A stretch of DNA of 64,000 bases from Closterium sp. Naga37s-1 (taxonomy: Eukaryota > Streptophyta > Zygnematophyceae > Desmidiales > Closteriaceae), in NCBI GenBank assembly GCA_947471745.1, contig CANJKZ010000267.1:1629001-1693000 (forward strand), read 5' to 3'. The translations under genes were made by a program, and so were the position numbers. The notes under the pieces are model-generated. The model worked only from the letters and a program-made list of their open reading frames with translations, was not told the origin of the DNA and made no database searches. Positions 10,054 to 21,575 of the stretch are shown in pieces (position 1 is the stretch's first letter; each line of letters begins with the position of its first letter).

Positions 10054-13000
10054 CTAGCCACCCTCTTCCATGGCTAGCACCACTTGTACAAGCCATGCTA
10101 TCGACCAAGAGTCACCGTCATCAAACACCTCTACCTCCTCGTTTACTGGGTACTTTCTAATCCCCCCCCTATCATTGGCCGAAGCAGGGAACTCCCCTGC
10201 TCCACCGATGACATTTCCCCGAGGCTCACATAAGGGCTCCTCAAGCCCCCATGCTTTCCGGTTGTAGAACTGGTCGAAAACGTAACCTAAAATGTGGGGA
10301 ACGAGAAACGATTGGTGAATTCTCAGGAGGAGCCGGGGGAGGACTAGGGACCGGCGAACGAAGCGGGCTAGCACACCAAGCAGGTTCGATACAAGCGAGG
10401 GATGTTGTCTGGTATATGAACCACGAGCAGTTTTCTTGTAACGAGGATCAGGAGCTGTCTGCGAGAATTCCGGGCAATGGTATGACACGGCCTGCGAAGT
10501 TTGTTGGTGTTGGTCTGAGAGACGCGAGTGGAATGGAGGAGGATGAATGAGACTGGAACTTGAAGGGCTTTGTGCTTGAAACACTTCCTGAGGAGCCTCA
10601 AAAGAAGCTTGTTGAAGCTGGTCTGACATGCGAGAGTGAAATGGAATGAGGCTGGAGCTTGAAGGGGTGGGTGCTTGAGAGGATGCTGACAGGGGACTGA
10701 AAACGGAGGATCCTGAAAAGCAAGTGCGCGTGGTGAATGCTGAAAACGGAAGAGAGGAGGAGGATGCTGAGGAGAAGGGTGATTGAGCCGAGATAGAGGG
10801 ATCTGTGAGTGAGGAGTGGAAAGTGTGCGATGAGCTGGAAGCAGTTAGAGCAGAGGAACCCAAATGAACGAGGCCCTGAACTGCCGTCTTCTGTGCAAAG
10901 GAATCCGCAGCAAGTGTACCAGAAGTTGGTGACACAGCGGCATGAGGCAGCATGGGTGAACATGGGAGACAGAGGGGTGCTGGGTCAGGATAGGCTGTCA
11001 GATGGCGAGAAAGCGAGGGAGGAACAGCCGGTGGAGAAAGGAATTGTTGAGGAGGTAAGGAAGGAGGTGCGGAAAACGTTGCGGAATAATATGAGGCAGA
11101 GGGTGTGGCGCGTAAGGCACTACATGGAGCCACGTGGGTAATAGCAAGTGCAACATGCTGTGACCTTTCGAACGATCTTCCCCAGGGCTCCTCCTCATGA
11201 CAAATCCGCCACCCTCCCTCACCCCCTTGCTCCTGCCACGTGGCAAATTCCTCTGCCTTTCTCAGACCCTCCCGCAGCTCGTCCACGTCAGCAGGCCACC
11301 GACTGGCGCCATGAAGACAAAAACTGCCATCCGCTCTTTCGCCACTGCAGAGCACTGTTGTTAAGGATCCCGCCGCACCTAGGCCCTGTGCCGAAGCTGC
11401 TACTTCACCGTCCGAACCAGCGCCTGATAAAAGCAGCGCCTGCTGGAGGCGTCGGTTCTGAGTAGAACTCAATCCAAAGAATGGTTCGGAACCTGGAGCG
11501 AAATCTGGCTTGAAATTTGGTTTGGAAAACATCCCTGGGGACTCCGCTCGGCAGGGGTTGAGGGACCAGCCACCACCTCCTTGACCGCACCCCACATTGT
11601 CGTTGCTTCTATTGTCACTTCTGCTATTATCACACACCTCCTCCACACAGACAATTGTGTGTGCTTCGCCCTTCTGAAGTCGTGATGCTCTATCACCCCG
11701 GTCCCTGTCTCTGTCCCTCTCCCTGTCTCTCTCTCCGTCTCTACTCCTATCCCCGTCCCTCTCCCTCTCCCTGTCCCTGCAACTGCTGCTCCATTGTGCT
11801 GCTTCGTCAAGCTCCCCACCCTTCTGCTTCCAACCCTGAAATCTGTGTGTTTGGGTTTCAGGTTCGCGTAACACAGCCTGGCGCTTGTCCGTTGCGCTAA
11901 TCTGCACGTCACCCGCTTCCCCCGCTTCACTAGCTTCCCCCACTTCCCCAGCTCCTCTCTCCTGCGCGGCCTGTACCGCCTGCTCCAGCGCGCGCAGGGA
12001 CTCCTCCGCCGTTCTTGCGCGGGTCTGCGCCAGCTGCAGCGCGCACATGAGCTCCGCCGTGGTTAGCGCGGACGGCGGAGGCGGAACTCCGCTGCCTTCG
12101 GCTGGCGCGGACATAATCTCCGCTGTTCCGCCGCGAGTCTGCTCCGGCTGCAGCGGCGCCGTCGTCAGCGCGGACGGCGGAAGCGGAATTCTGGTGCCTT
12201 CCTCTGCGCGCTCGGCGGAATGTGGATCAGCAGCAGAGGTAACGGCGGCATAGTTGACGGCAGCAGCAGCAGAGGAGAGGGCGTTAGAGTTGACGGCAGC
12301 AGAATTAACGGCGGCAGACTTGACGGCGACAGGGCTAATGGCATGAGCGCTGGTTGTAGAAATTGATCTTATGGATTCGCCCGCAATATCGATGACTACT
12401 TGCTCCTCTCCCGGCGGACACACAACGCCGTCAACGCCGTCAACGCCGGTAACACCGGGTGGCGGTGACAACACGTCAGCCGAGGTCCACGGTGACCGCG
12501 GCGGTGATAGCGGCGATGATAGTGGCGGTGATAGCAGCGCGGCTCGCGGCGGGGACTCGTTCGACGCCATATCGGCGGACTGCTTCGCCAGACTAAGATC
12601 GACACTGTGTCGAGGGAATGCGATAAAATCCGGCGAAAAAGTGGTAACCACGGACGGCTGATTAAAGTGGGAAGGTGACCCAACCAGCAGGTATCCTCCC
12701 TCTATCTCTGCTGCTCCCGTCCCTTCTACCTCCAATTCTTCTGCCTCAGCCTCCTCTTCCCTCCCTATCACTTCCATTCGTTCCTTCCCTTCCTGCCCTT
12801 CCTTCGCTTCCTTCACTTCCCTCTCTTCTATCCCCTCCGTCTCTTGAATCCAGTCTCGCTGCACACAGTCAGGTTCCTTCGAATCTGTCTCGATTAAGTG
12901 CACCCTAAACAAAAACTGCAGGAGAAGGCGGCGCACGCGAAACACCTCCCCAATTATCTGGAAAAGGGGAAATGGAAAGCTCTCGCTTTTGCGAGAGTGG

Positions 13001-13204
13001 CTTGATCACGCAACGTGTAAAAACAGGCGAATTGTTATTCGAGCAGCCACACCAACCAGCAACAGCAGCAGCGCCTGCTTCTCTAATGAGCTGGCCTATG
13101 CTGATCGCGGCACTCTCCCTCCTCTACTCAGTCTCCTCTTCCTGCTGTGAATCAACTATCGCCTCCACTCTCTCTCTCACCCTAGTAGACTTGCTTGATT
13201 TCAT
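10054..13204 (-). CDS. unrecognised, mostly disordered protein (2 exons proposed)
   Basis: A single large exon, 12957-10054, is open for 967 codons. Its upstream edge is a good acceptor (TTTTCCAG) and it has no ATG near its 5' end, so an earlier exon is needed. A short candidate is 13204-13181 (MKSSKSTR), with donor AGG|GTGAGAG in matching phase, giving about 975 residues. I recognise no domain. Visible parts are a basic hydrophobic start (GEVFRVRRLLLQFLFRV), an E/K-rich stretch, S/P-rich and A/S-rich low complexity, an R/D/E dipeptide run (about residues 395-425), a duplicated S-rich block with FHSRMSDQ/FHSRLSDQ, and a C-terminal 110 residues that look more ordered and hydrophobic (SNLLGVLARFVRRSLVLP). 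An internal start at MASNESPP is also possible. Conservation of the C-terminal part would be the best test that it is real. Confidence 0.45.
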
Positions 13205-14834
13205 TCCCGCTTGCTGCTGGTCCTGGTGCTTCGACGGCTGCGGCTGCAGCTCTGTGTTCTGCTCTGCAGCGAGAATATGAGGCTGCCTGCTGTTCCACGG
13301 GAAAACCGACCTGGATTTGCGGATTCGCTAACGAGATTATCCAATAGGGAGGATGAGTTGTTTGATTTCCAAGAAGCAGAAGTGAGCTGTCGCTGACGGA
13401 GACGAGTGGTTGGGTGATCTGGTGGTGATGCAGGGCGCTGCGGTCGTGGACTAAACGTATTGGGGGAGGTTTTCAAATGAGCACTAGTGGTGCTTTGCCA
13501 TGTGGAGATGAGATCCAATGGGACCACATGACGCTCTCCAACCTCAGCACACGCAAGCAGCCTCGTCAAAGCTTCCACCAAGAATTTGTAACGAGATAAG
13601 AACACCACCAATAAAATTACAGTATCTGCACTACTCTTTGCAATTAGACGAATATCTCTACAACTCGTGGTCAAACATTAGATTTTGTGACAGCCGTGAC
13701 AGAAGCACGCTCGTTATACGTTCAGCTCATTCTGGTTGTGTGGTCCCAGAACTGAAGTTTTCCAACTCTTTTGGATGACGTGGCTTCCCTCCACGTCATG
13801 CCTGATTCTGTGTACCCAGCCCAGTCTGACGCCTGGCCGGCTTGTTATGCCGTCAGCAATCGGCCCACAGTTTCCACCCCTATCCCTGCATCACTGCCAG
13901 CGCATTTTCTTCGAACTCCCATTTCAATGCAGGTTGGTCGAAGGAGTCGAGTGAAGAGGTGGGTTTGACCTGAAACGGAACCACAACGCACTCACACCAA
14001 TCGACCAGGTGTCGAAGCTGTGCTACGTAGGCAAGTTTCTGACTTATGTAAACAACTCTCTCGAGGATAACTTGTTCCAGCCTGTGTTGACAAAAACCAA
14101 TAAGTTCTACTAAGCACCATGGTTTATGTCCAGCTTCGGGATCCAACCCAACTTTCCTCCCAGCTACCGCTTCCCCGTGCATTCATCTATCAAAGGCTGG
14201 ATGAAAAAGGGGTTAAGTGTGTGAAGTGTGCGGCTGCGTTCTGCAGGCATTTGCCGGGGAGGGGAGGAGGGGGGCGGAAGGTACATGACGAGGGTTCTTG
14301 GGTAGGTTCTTATTTAGACATCACCCCCTCCTGCTACAACCGAAAGTGGAAAACTTTGGTTGCGAGGGTGGAAAGTTCTGACGGTAAATGAAGAAAACAC
14401 CGCACAATTTCGCTAGCACAATTCATGGGTAGATATGCAGGGAGAATGCAAAACGAGGGTTAAAGCTTTCAAAAGGGTGTTCACATGGAAGAAAATCAAA
14501 CCCCTGCACACACACCTGCCAGACACAAACCTCCGATGGTGATTGAGTTGTTTTTTTTTTTTTTCCGGTTTGTGGTGCTGCGTCTCTGTTTGGGTTAATC
14601 GAGGTTGGAGGTGTTTGTTTCTAGGGTAGGGGTTTGGTGTTCCCTCTCCCAGCACCTCCCTTCCCTCACCGTCGCACCTCCCCGAAAAGGTGGTTTACGG
14701 AGGGCGGGGCCACGGCGGGAAAAGTTGCCTGTGTAGGAAGGTGGGGAGGGGAAATGAGCGGCTTCCTAAGCCCTCATAACCGTGAAGGTAAATGGCCGTT
14801 CTGTTGCCATTTCCCTTCTTTCACGTTCGGAGGG
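13205..14834. other. intergenic, no gene seen
   Basis: This region between two divergent genes holds only short open frames that I do not recognise. A run of about 16 T lies near 14550. The promoter of the minus-strand gene should be at the left end. Confidence 0.4.
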
Positions 14835-15019
14835 TAAGGGCGCATTCCTGGCTCGTGTCAGACTTCCGGTCAAACTTCGTGTTTTCCGAGACCAGGGGCA
14901 AATTTTAGCCGGAAGACCCGAAGTGTGCTCGGGTGACCCAAAGTGGGGCCAACTGTGGGGCAGCTTCGTGTCATCCCCGGAAGACCGGAAGTTTGACACG
15001 AGCCAGGTATGGACCCTAA
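14835..15019. mobile_element. MITE, PIF/Harbinger type
   Basis: The element spans 14838-15016 and is flanked by TAA on both sides (14835-14837 and 15017-15019). Its ends are imperfect inverted repeats of about 30 bases: GGGCGCATTCCTGGCTCGTG at the left and the complement of GGGTCCATACCTGGCTCGTG at the right. It is 179 bp, non-coding, with a TIR starting GGG and a TWA target duplication, as in PIF/Harbinger. A related copy is at 40579. Confidence 0.72.
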
Positions 15020-15537
15020 ATGGGAGGCACGGAGCCATTTTCCGGGCTGACCGCCTTTTTGAACCAAAAAACGCAGTATGGGGAAGGTTCCTCACACCAC
15101 CTCAACCCCCTCTGTCGTGCCTACAGAACGCAGCCTGTGTGAAGTGAATCCATGTCAAACCCTTGCTTAGGAATCAGGACATCATCAATGCGTGGCTCCT
15201 GCTGTGCCGCATTCGAGCACCTACACTCGTTGATTTCTTGCTCGAACTCGTGTTGTCTGTCATCCGTTATCTCAAAGCAAGCTGATCCGTTTGGAGAGGC
15301 CGTCGTTTGGCAGGCTTTCGTGCACGTTGCCAACAATCTCCACAGGTTACCTTCGAATGTTCTGACTCTGTGCGACAGCAAGCAGTGATCTATCCGCTGT
15401 TCGTCGCGCCTTTAACGTTGTTTCCACTTATCTTCCGGCATTTCTATCCTGCCATACCTTCATTGGAAACCCTAACGACCACGCCAGCCCGCTTTCGAAA
15501 CGGATAATTAACAATACCACCAGACCTTTCCGCGGAC
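15020..15537. other. upstream region of the PP2-A10-like gene
   Basis: No gene is recognised. The right end should carry the 5' UTR and promoter of the gene at 15538. No obvious element is seen. Confidence 0.4.
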
Positions 15538-17310
15538 ATGTCGGGGACCCGGCCGATCTATTATCGCCGGGTCGCCGTTCTCTTAGGAGCAGCCACCGCA
15601 GCAGGCGGTGGGATTTACATAGCATATAAAGTCTCCAATTCCGAGTACTACCGCCGCCAGCGGCAACGAGTGCGAGACGCATGGATCCTCTTCTCGCGGT
15701 TATACAACGCCGTTTTCGCCGCTTCTGAGCTGTCCACCACTGTACTGACGGACGTTCGAGCGTTTATCGAGTCAGATTCAGACGAGGTTCCGCGAAGCGT
15801 ACGGCAGATCCTGAAGCTGTCCAGCTCCGAGGAGTTTCAACGGGCCGTCGTACGTACGACGTACTCTGTAACAGAAGGTGTTCTCCACGGCGTGTGTCTG
15901 TCGTCAGCCTGGAACGGTCCAGATGAAACGGCAAGCGCATGCCCAGCTCAAGGCACCAATGGCGTCGATTCATCTTCCGGAATCAGCGGGATGCCGGTCA
16001 GACGAATGGGATTGGTGGAGTCAGTTTTGGATAAGCTGTTTACAGACGAGGGTCGAACCTTCGCATCTGCAGTGGTAGGAAAAGCGATGCGGAGTTTAGT
16101 GGTCTCGTTGGTAGACAAGCTAAGTAGCCCGCCGGGAGGAGTCTCCGCATCTGGCGGCGCAACTGGCGCCTCTTCCGCGGCTGGATCGAGGCAGGCGCTG
16201 ACAGGATGGGAGTTGATACTGGTTGAGCTGGCTACTAACGAGAAGGGGAAGGCCCTGTTGACGGATATCGTCGCGACATTCGCCGTGAACGCTGTGGGGA
16301 CGTTTATCGAGAAGACGAGAAACGTCAACGTCTACCATGACATCCTTGCAGCCGTGAGTCGGCATCAAGAGCTTGTGAAGGATGTCGGAGCACACATTCT
16401 AACGAGGACAGCAGAGACGACTGTTGCAACTGCAATGGCGCCCATTCCGACTGAACGATCAGCAAGGCAGGGGAGTTCGGCTGGCGCGGGGATGGGGGCA
16501 GGGTTTGAAGAGGTGATACAAACGGGGGGTGTTTCCGTCGCTCTATCGACATCGTCTGACGGCTCGTCGTCAGAAGCTCCGTCTCCGTCAGAATCGCTGT
16601 CTCCGCGTAGCAGGAGCTCGCTTGACGGCCAATTACAAGACGCCATGTGGCAGGGGGTTCCAGATGCAACCATCTCCGCGCCACAGACAGCAGCAGCTGC
16701 AGCAGCCGCAGCAACTTCCGCATCTCTTCGTGGCAAGTTAACAACCTTCTTCCGTCGCCTGCCTCCTCCACCTCCTCCTGCGCTTCAAACGGCGTCCACG
16801 TCAGCAAGCGCTGCATTCTCAGGGAGCCAAGCGTTATCTTCCACGTGGCAGCGCCAGTTGACCGGCTTCTTGGCAGATAAGGAGGTCCGAGGGCTGGTCA
16901 TTGAGGTAGCGGGAGCCGTGTCAGCGAGAGGTATGCGAGCCTTTCTTCTAGTCCTCTTCCATAATCTCCTCTCCAGTCAGCCCTGTAGAACAGCTAGAGG
17001 AAAAGGAGAAGCTGGGTCCTCCATGTTGCAGCACCAGGGGGTTAGGAGCCGAATTCAGGTTGTTTCAGGAGGGGATGACAGGGAGCAGGCTGGTGATGTT
17101 ACTGCTGATGATGACCTGGCATTGGAGGCGTCTGAGCTGGAAAGAGTGGTTGAGGTATGTGGACGTCAAGCTAGGGCCAGTGCGGCACGGGCACTGACAG
17201 TAGCATCTTGCTGCCTTGCCCTGGTGATGCATTGTATGATGGGCCTTTCAAGCATGTCTACTTCAGATAGGCATTTCGCCCAAATGTCACCTTTTTCCCC
17301 GATTCTATAA
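15538..17310 (+). CDS. PHLOEM PROTEIN 2-LIKE A10-type protein, intronless
   Basis: This single open frame of 590 residues begins MSGTRPIYYRRVAVLLGA. Residues 11-30 form a hydrophobic, glycine-rich segment that is probably a membrane anchor. The following YYRRQRQRVRDAWILFSRL stretch and the LSSSEEFQRAVVRTTYSVTEGVLHG segment are what I recall from the plant PP2-A10-like family. Despite the name, this family lacks the lectin fold of true PP2 proteins, and its role is not established. Conserved-looking blocks are KLFTDEGRTFASAVVGKAMRSL (about 170-190), the NEKGKALLTDIVATFAVNAVG block (about 230-260) and WQRQLTGFLADKEVRGLVIEV (about 440-460). Between them are S-, A- and P-rich insertions that make it longer than the ~400-residue plant forms I recall. 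A second hydrophobic segment is near residues 553-568. Confidence 0.75.
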   Translation: MSGTRPIYYRRVAVLLGAATAAGGGIYIAYKVSNSEYYRRQRQRVRDAWILFSRLYNAVFAASELSTTVLTDVRAFIESDSDEVPRSVRQILKLSSSEEFQRAVVRTTYSVTEGVLHGVCLSSAWNGPDETASACPAQGTNGVDSSSGISGMPVRRMGLVESVLDKLFTDEGRTFASAVVGKAMRSLVVSLVDKLSSPPGGVSASGGATGASSAAGSRQALTGWELILVELATNEKGKALLTDIVATFAVNAVGTFIEKTRNVNVYHDILAAVSRHQELVKDVGAHILTRTAETTVATAMAPIPTERSARQGSSAGAGMGAGFEEVIQTGGVSVALSTSSDGSSSEAPSPSESLSPRSRSSLDGQLQDAMWQGVPDATISAPQTAAAAAAAATSASLRGKLTTFFRRLPPPPPPALQTASTSASAAFSGSQALSSTWQRQLTGFLADKEVRGLVIEVAGAVSARGMRAFLLVLFHNLLSSQPCRTARGKGEAGSSMLQHQGVRSRIQVVSGGDDREQAGDVTADDDLALEASELERVVEVCGRQARASAARALTVASCCLALVMHCMMGLSSMSTSDRHFAQMSPFSPIL

Positions 17311-19122
17311 TGTAACTGAGCAGAGTTTGATGTACTGGCTGTGGTATGGTGTTCTTTCCTTAGTTCTTGTGTACCCTACACATGCTCATTAACGCCAGGA
17401 CAAGTACCGTAAGTGTATATATGGATAAATACAAAGTCATCAACAGTCCTATTATTGCAACCAAGTTACTTCAGTTGGCATACCATTTCAAGTTCCTGGT
17501 AAAAAAAACATAGTTATTTTCCTAGTGGGTAAGGGTTTTCGTGCATTCTTGGATTCGTTTTCGAAAATCTACGTATAACGAGTTCGAGTTTGTGAAGGTC
17601 CGCATTACGCGCAGGATGATGTTGTCCCTCCCGTTGTGCTCAAATTCCAGGCCTTGGTTTCCGAGCCTACGTGTGCGCCCCTTACACGTGGCGGCTAAAG
17701 ATTTTGAATGGCTTGTGAAGATAGCATTGCGTGTCGCACTTCGCTGATTGGTCTGGCTGACGGTAAGAATGACCAGGGCTAGTGTCAGCAATACCGACAC
17801 CCATTTCCATGAATTCACAGCTGCTGCCCGAGTGTGCGGTCTACCTTATTTACAATTTTCACGTCACTGTAAATGTCAATTCATCAAAATGGTCGCCCAG
17901 ATATACTTGGAAGCATCGAGTGTGGTGCCCGCAAGCTTCCCCGAAGCAAACTTCAGATGCCCAAAGTTTTGGCGCGGGTGAACGACGACACGGATACATC
18001 TGGCCATGGTATGTACCCAGACCACATGCGAGGCTCGGTTTGCATTTTGCATGAGCTCCTGCAGAGCCGCCTGCCCATGCCTGAAGCATTCCCTGCGATG
18101 CCGCCAGCCAGCTGGGCTCCTGCGCCAACTGCGTCAGCTGCGCCAAATTTCACGTCAGTTTGGAGTATGGGAGGCGGGCTGAAGTGGGAGCATTTCTGTT
18201 TGCGCAACCCCGATATGCCACATTTTTCGTAGACAGTAGTAAGGAAGTGCATCAGTACTTTGTACCAGACTCGCGTGTAATATTGGCCGGTGATATTCTG
18301 GAATCGCTAAACACGGAAGGGGTTTGTAAATGTTTGGGTTCCCAGCGTTGTCAGAGTCTGGCCTGGTTACCAACACGGAGTCTGGTGGCTTGTAAACAAT
18401 TGGTGCCAAGGGTGTCGCGTAACGAATCTAGGATTTCAATGCCCTCAAGCAGATTTGTTCAGCAGAAACCTCGGAAGCACAACCCCAAACACAAACGCGT
18501 CCGCCATACCTTCCGCATATTCCGCAAACCTCAAGGTCCAGCTGGCAGCCAGACAGTTTCCCACAAGCCAGTTTTACCCCCCTGCCCAAGAGCCTGGCTC
18601 ACACCCAGGCCTTGATTTCATCCCGCAAGCAGACCAGATTTACATTTGGGGGAGGGCAATACGCAAACTCTTCGCTTGGTTTGCACGCCTCGCCAGGGTT
18701 TGCGCTCATTGGGGGATGTACTCCACTGGCGCGCGGCGGAAGAAAGGGAGATTCTTCCCCTGGACCCCTTTTTTGCCCTCTAGCTGGCGCTTTCGGACGT
18801 CTGTCTCTGCCGTCTGTTTTTGGTCGGGGATTGGGGGAAAGCTCGGCTGAGCTAGCCTTTGCTCGGCTGAGCTGGCGGAGGAGGGACAGGCAACGCAAGC
18901 GCAACAATCGATGGATGGGTTTGGTGTTGGCTTTCCCCTCTGCTGCTGCTTCTTCTTACTCTTCAGTCTAAGAATACTATTTAGTGCGGAATGTCCTAGT
19001 CACATGTCTTCTGCCAAGCAAGCGTCCTAGTGCGCCATATTTTCTTCGTTCTTTCAAAATAGCTCACCGAGAAGTTATTGTTTAGAAGTTGTGTTTAGGG
19101 ATTTCTTTCCTGCAATGAATCC
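17311..19122. other. intergenic, no gene seen
   Basis: There are 1.8 kb between two genes on the same strand, with the 3' UTR of the PP2-A10-like gene at the left. Open frames up to 150 codons occur but overlap each other in several frames and resemble nothing I know. Confidence 0.45.
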
Positions 19123-20547
19123 ATGTTTGACGGTAAATTAGCTCCCGCGTACTATCAACAGGTTAGGGCTTTCACCGTATTGTTGTCTCTTCTAGTCCAC
19201 TTTTTACGAGCCGAAATCTTCGTGGGATTTTTCGCTTTCCTCCGCCGAACTGAGCGGATGGCCGTTAACTCCTGGCAATGGGTTCTTGCGGCTTTTGAGA
19301 TGTACGACAGCGTCGAGCTTGAAGATGAAGGTCTGTTTTCAAGCAGAGGCGAAAGCGCGGATTGGGGTTTGTCAACTTCTCCGAGCCGGTCGATTTCAAG
19401 AAACCGCAAGACTGTTTCACCATCGAAATCTATGGCGTCGTCGGACGATTGCAAGACTCTGGAGGTTCTGTTTTCTACAAGCGAATCTTGCAATGGCAAA
19501 TGCGAGAAAAAAGATTCGTTGGCGGAGCTGGCAGCTACGGAGGAGGTCATAATGAACTTCTTGGAAAGGTCAACGCTCGCGCAAGAACCCAACCAGATTG
19601 ACCACCCAGTCGCTGTGTTTCCGCAATGCGTGTGGCCGCTGATTGCTTACCAACAAGCCATGGTTGCAGGTTTCTGGTTGCGGATCTTCAGATTTCTCAT
19701 TCCTGCAAGAAAGAAGCTTTCGGAGGACCGGATTCGTCCTGCAGACGCGGAACAACCATCCTGCGACCAACAGGACTTCCCAATAATAAGCGCTTCGGAT
19801 GCGACTTCAACTGACGTAAATGCGAACTGCATCGTCTGGAGCGCTCCGCGTGGCGGCGAAACGCCAGTCGCAGCATCAGCATCGGCAGAAGCAGATTCGG
19901 ACGATGCGTCGTCAGACCATCTCTTCACTGTTCCGCAGCTGGCGCCGCTCAGTCCGTCCGACGAGCCGTTCGATTCATCCAAGCTTCTTCCTTCGCTTCG
20001 CTCCGTCCACTTTAACCGCAAGACTCTCGTTCTCGATCTGGATGAAACCCTCATTCATTCCGTCTTCACGCCCATCATGAACGCGGATTTCGTCATCAGC
20101 CTGGACGTTGACGGCCGCCTGACTACTATTTACGTCCATAAGCGTCCCGGCGTGGAGGAGTTTCTCCGCGCCGTCGCGCAGGTTTACGAGGTCGTCGTTT
20201 TCACCGCGAGCATGGCGGGTTACGCGAACGCGCTCGTCGATCTCCTAGATCCGCAGCGCTGCCTCGTTCACCACCGTCTTTTCCGGGATTCCTGCATCTG
20301 GTGGAGGAATAGCTACGTCAAGGATCTGACGATGCTCGGAAGGGACCTGACGAAGACCATGATTGTTGATAACAGCCCGCTCTCCTACGCGTTTCAGCCG
20401 GAGAACGGCATTGCGATACCCTCGTACTACGATGAGCAGGGGGACCGTGAGCTCGCGAAGCTTGTCCCCGCTTTAATGAAGCTCGCTACGGTCGAGGATG
20501 ACGTCCGGCTCCACCTTGCGGGGCTTGGGAGCGTCCATGTGGGGTGA
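19123..20547 (+). CDS. FCP1/SCP-type CTD phosphatase-like protein, intronless
   Basis: The frame gives 474 residues. The C-terminal ~185 residues are a HAD-family FCP1 homology domain: the nucleophile motif LDLDETL with Asp305 and Asp307, then VHKRPGVEEFL, VVFTASMAGYA (motif II Thr), a positively charged region with DLTMLGRDL, and MIVDNSPLSYAFQPENGI (the paired acidic/Asn motif). Such enzymes remove phosphate from Ser in the RNA polymerase II tail or from other phosphoproteins; plant SSP proteins are the nearest type I recall. The N-terminal ~290 residues are variable and S/D/E-rich, with two hydrophobic stretches (about 13-35 and 168-195). The second could be a membrane segment as in Dullard-type members. 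All expected catalytic residues are present. Downstream ATGs could also be used (for example MAVNSWQW). Confidence 0.88.
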   Translation: MFDGKLAPAYYQQVRAFTVLLSLLVHFLRAEIFVGFFAFLRRTERMAVNSWQWVLAAFEMYDSVELEDEGLFSSRGESADWGLSTSPSRSISRNRKTVSPSKSMASSDDCKTLEVLFSTSESCNGKCEKKDSLAELAATEEVIMNFLERSTLAQEPNQIDHPVAVFPQCVWPLIAYQQAMVAGFWLRIFRFLIPARKKLSEDRIRPADAEQPSCDQQDFPIISASDATSTDVNANCIVWSAPRGGETPVAASASAEADSDDASSDHLFTVPQLAPLSPSDEPFDSSKLLPSLRSVHFNRKTLVLDLDETLIHSVFTPIMNADFVISLDVDGRLTTIYVHKRPGVEEFLRAVAQVYEVVVFTASMAGYANALVDLLDPQRCLVHHRLFRDSCIWWRNSYVKDLTMLGRDLTKTMIVDNSPLSYAFQPENGIAIPSYYDEQGDRELAKLVPALMKLATVEDDVRLHLAGLGSVHVG

Positions 20548-21306
20548 CGATAAAATCAGCGGACGCTGATACTTGTATTGTGAAAGACACGCCATGGCAT
20601 GGCACCGCAGCTCACAGCTGCTGTAACTAATAAGGAGCGCCAGCATGCGTGCTGCTATGCTCTCACCTAAGCGCTCTGCTTCCTTGTTACACGCTAGTAA
20701 CTTCTCTTTCTGTGCCTTTTTCTCACTAGTTCAGCCCCTCTCGTCCATCTCTTGTTTCGCATTTACTTCAACCTCTACTTTGCAGGAACTGGGAGTTGTT
20801 CTAAACGATAGAGCTCTGTCTTAGCTTTCCAACGAGCCGTCAAACACGTCGATCGCCTAAGTATTCTCCGAGATATAGGCGTTCACGTGCTAGGTGGTGC
20901 TCTTGAATGCAAGAAGCTCTCTTGGAATTTTTGTTCGAATGTACCTTGTACAAAGAACTCTGAGTTTCACTATGAAACATGCATACAAGGCAAGTCGATT
21001 TATAGCAAATGCATTACATCGAACCGCACATGTAACATCGCATCGCTACACTCGCGTCGCGAATGCACCGCGTGTAACATTTCGGTTGGGGTGAAATTCG
21101 GCCACCGAATTTCACACCGAACACACCGAATTCGCCTTGCACTTGAAGGTTGGAATGTGGTGCCGCCACGTGGCACCGAAGGGTGAGTCTCCCGAAGTCA
21201 ATCGGTGCAACCCCACCGATCCCTAGTCAAAGGGATCGAAGGCACCAAAGTGCCCTCGGTGGGTTGGGGGCATACAACCGCCCCACCACCGAACTCCCTC
21301 CAACAG
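20548..21306. other. intergenic, CACCGA-rich stretch
   Basis: No gene is seen. From about 21080 to 21300 the words CACCGA/CCACCGA and their complements recur around eight times. A hairpin with 11-base arms and a CCA loop lies at 21091-21115 (GTGAAATTCGG / CCGAATTTCAC). Confidence 0.5.
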
Positions 21307-21575
21307 AAATCACCACGCATTAGGCTAATATAAACGAAATCGCCACGCATTAGGCTACTAAAAACTAAATCACCACGCATTAGGCTAATATAAACGAAAT
21401 CGCCACGAAATCACCACGAAATCGCCACGAAATCACCACGAAATCGCCAGCGCATTCGGCGCTGCTCGCGGAAGCACCAGCGCCTTAGGCGCTCCCCGCG
21501 GATGCTCCCGCGCGTTAAGCGCTCCCCGCGGATGCGCCAGCGAGTTGGGCGCTCCCACCGCGAGCACCAGCGCGA
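21307..21575. repeat. compound minisatellite (30-bp, 11-bp, 30-bp units)
   Basis: There are three units of 30 bp containing CACCACGCATTAGGCT (about 21307-21396), then five of 11 bp alternating AAATCGCCACG and AAATCACCACG (to about 21449), then four of 30 bp with a GGCGCTCCCCGCGG core (to about 21570). The CGCCACG word is shared with the large array that begins 1.2 kb downstream. Confidence 0.8.

Noticed and set aside
10561-10600. A further palindrome of the TTTGAG family (CCTGAGGAGCCTCAAAAG)
   Set aside because: The centre GAGC is not self-complementary, there is no mirrored arm and it lies in a coding repeat.
17522-18971. Several overlapping frames of 90-150 codons
   Set aside because: They occur in many frames at once over the same bases and have no recognisable domain or splice pattern.
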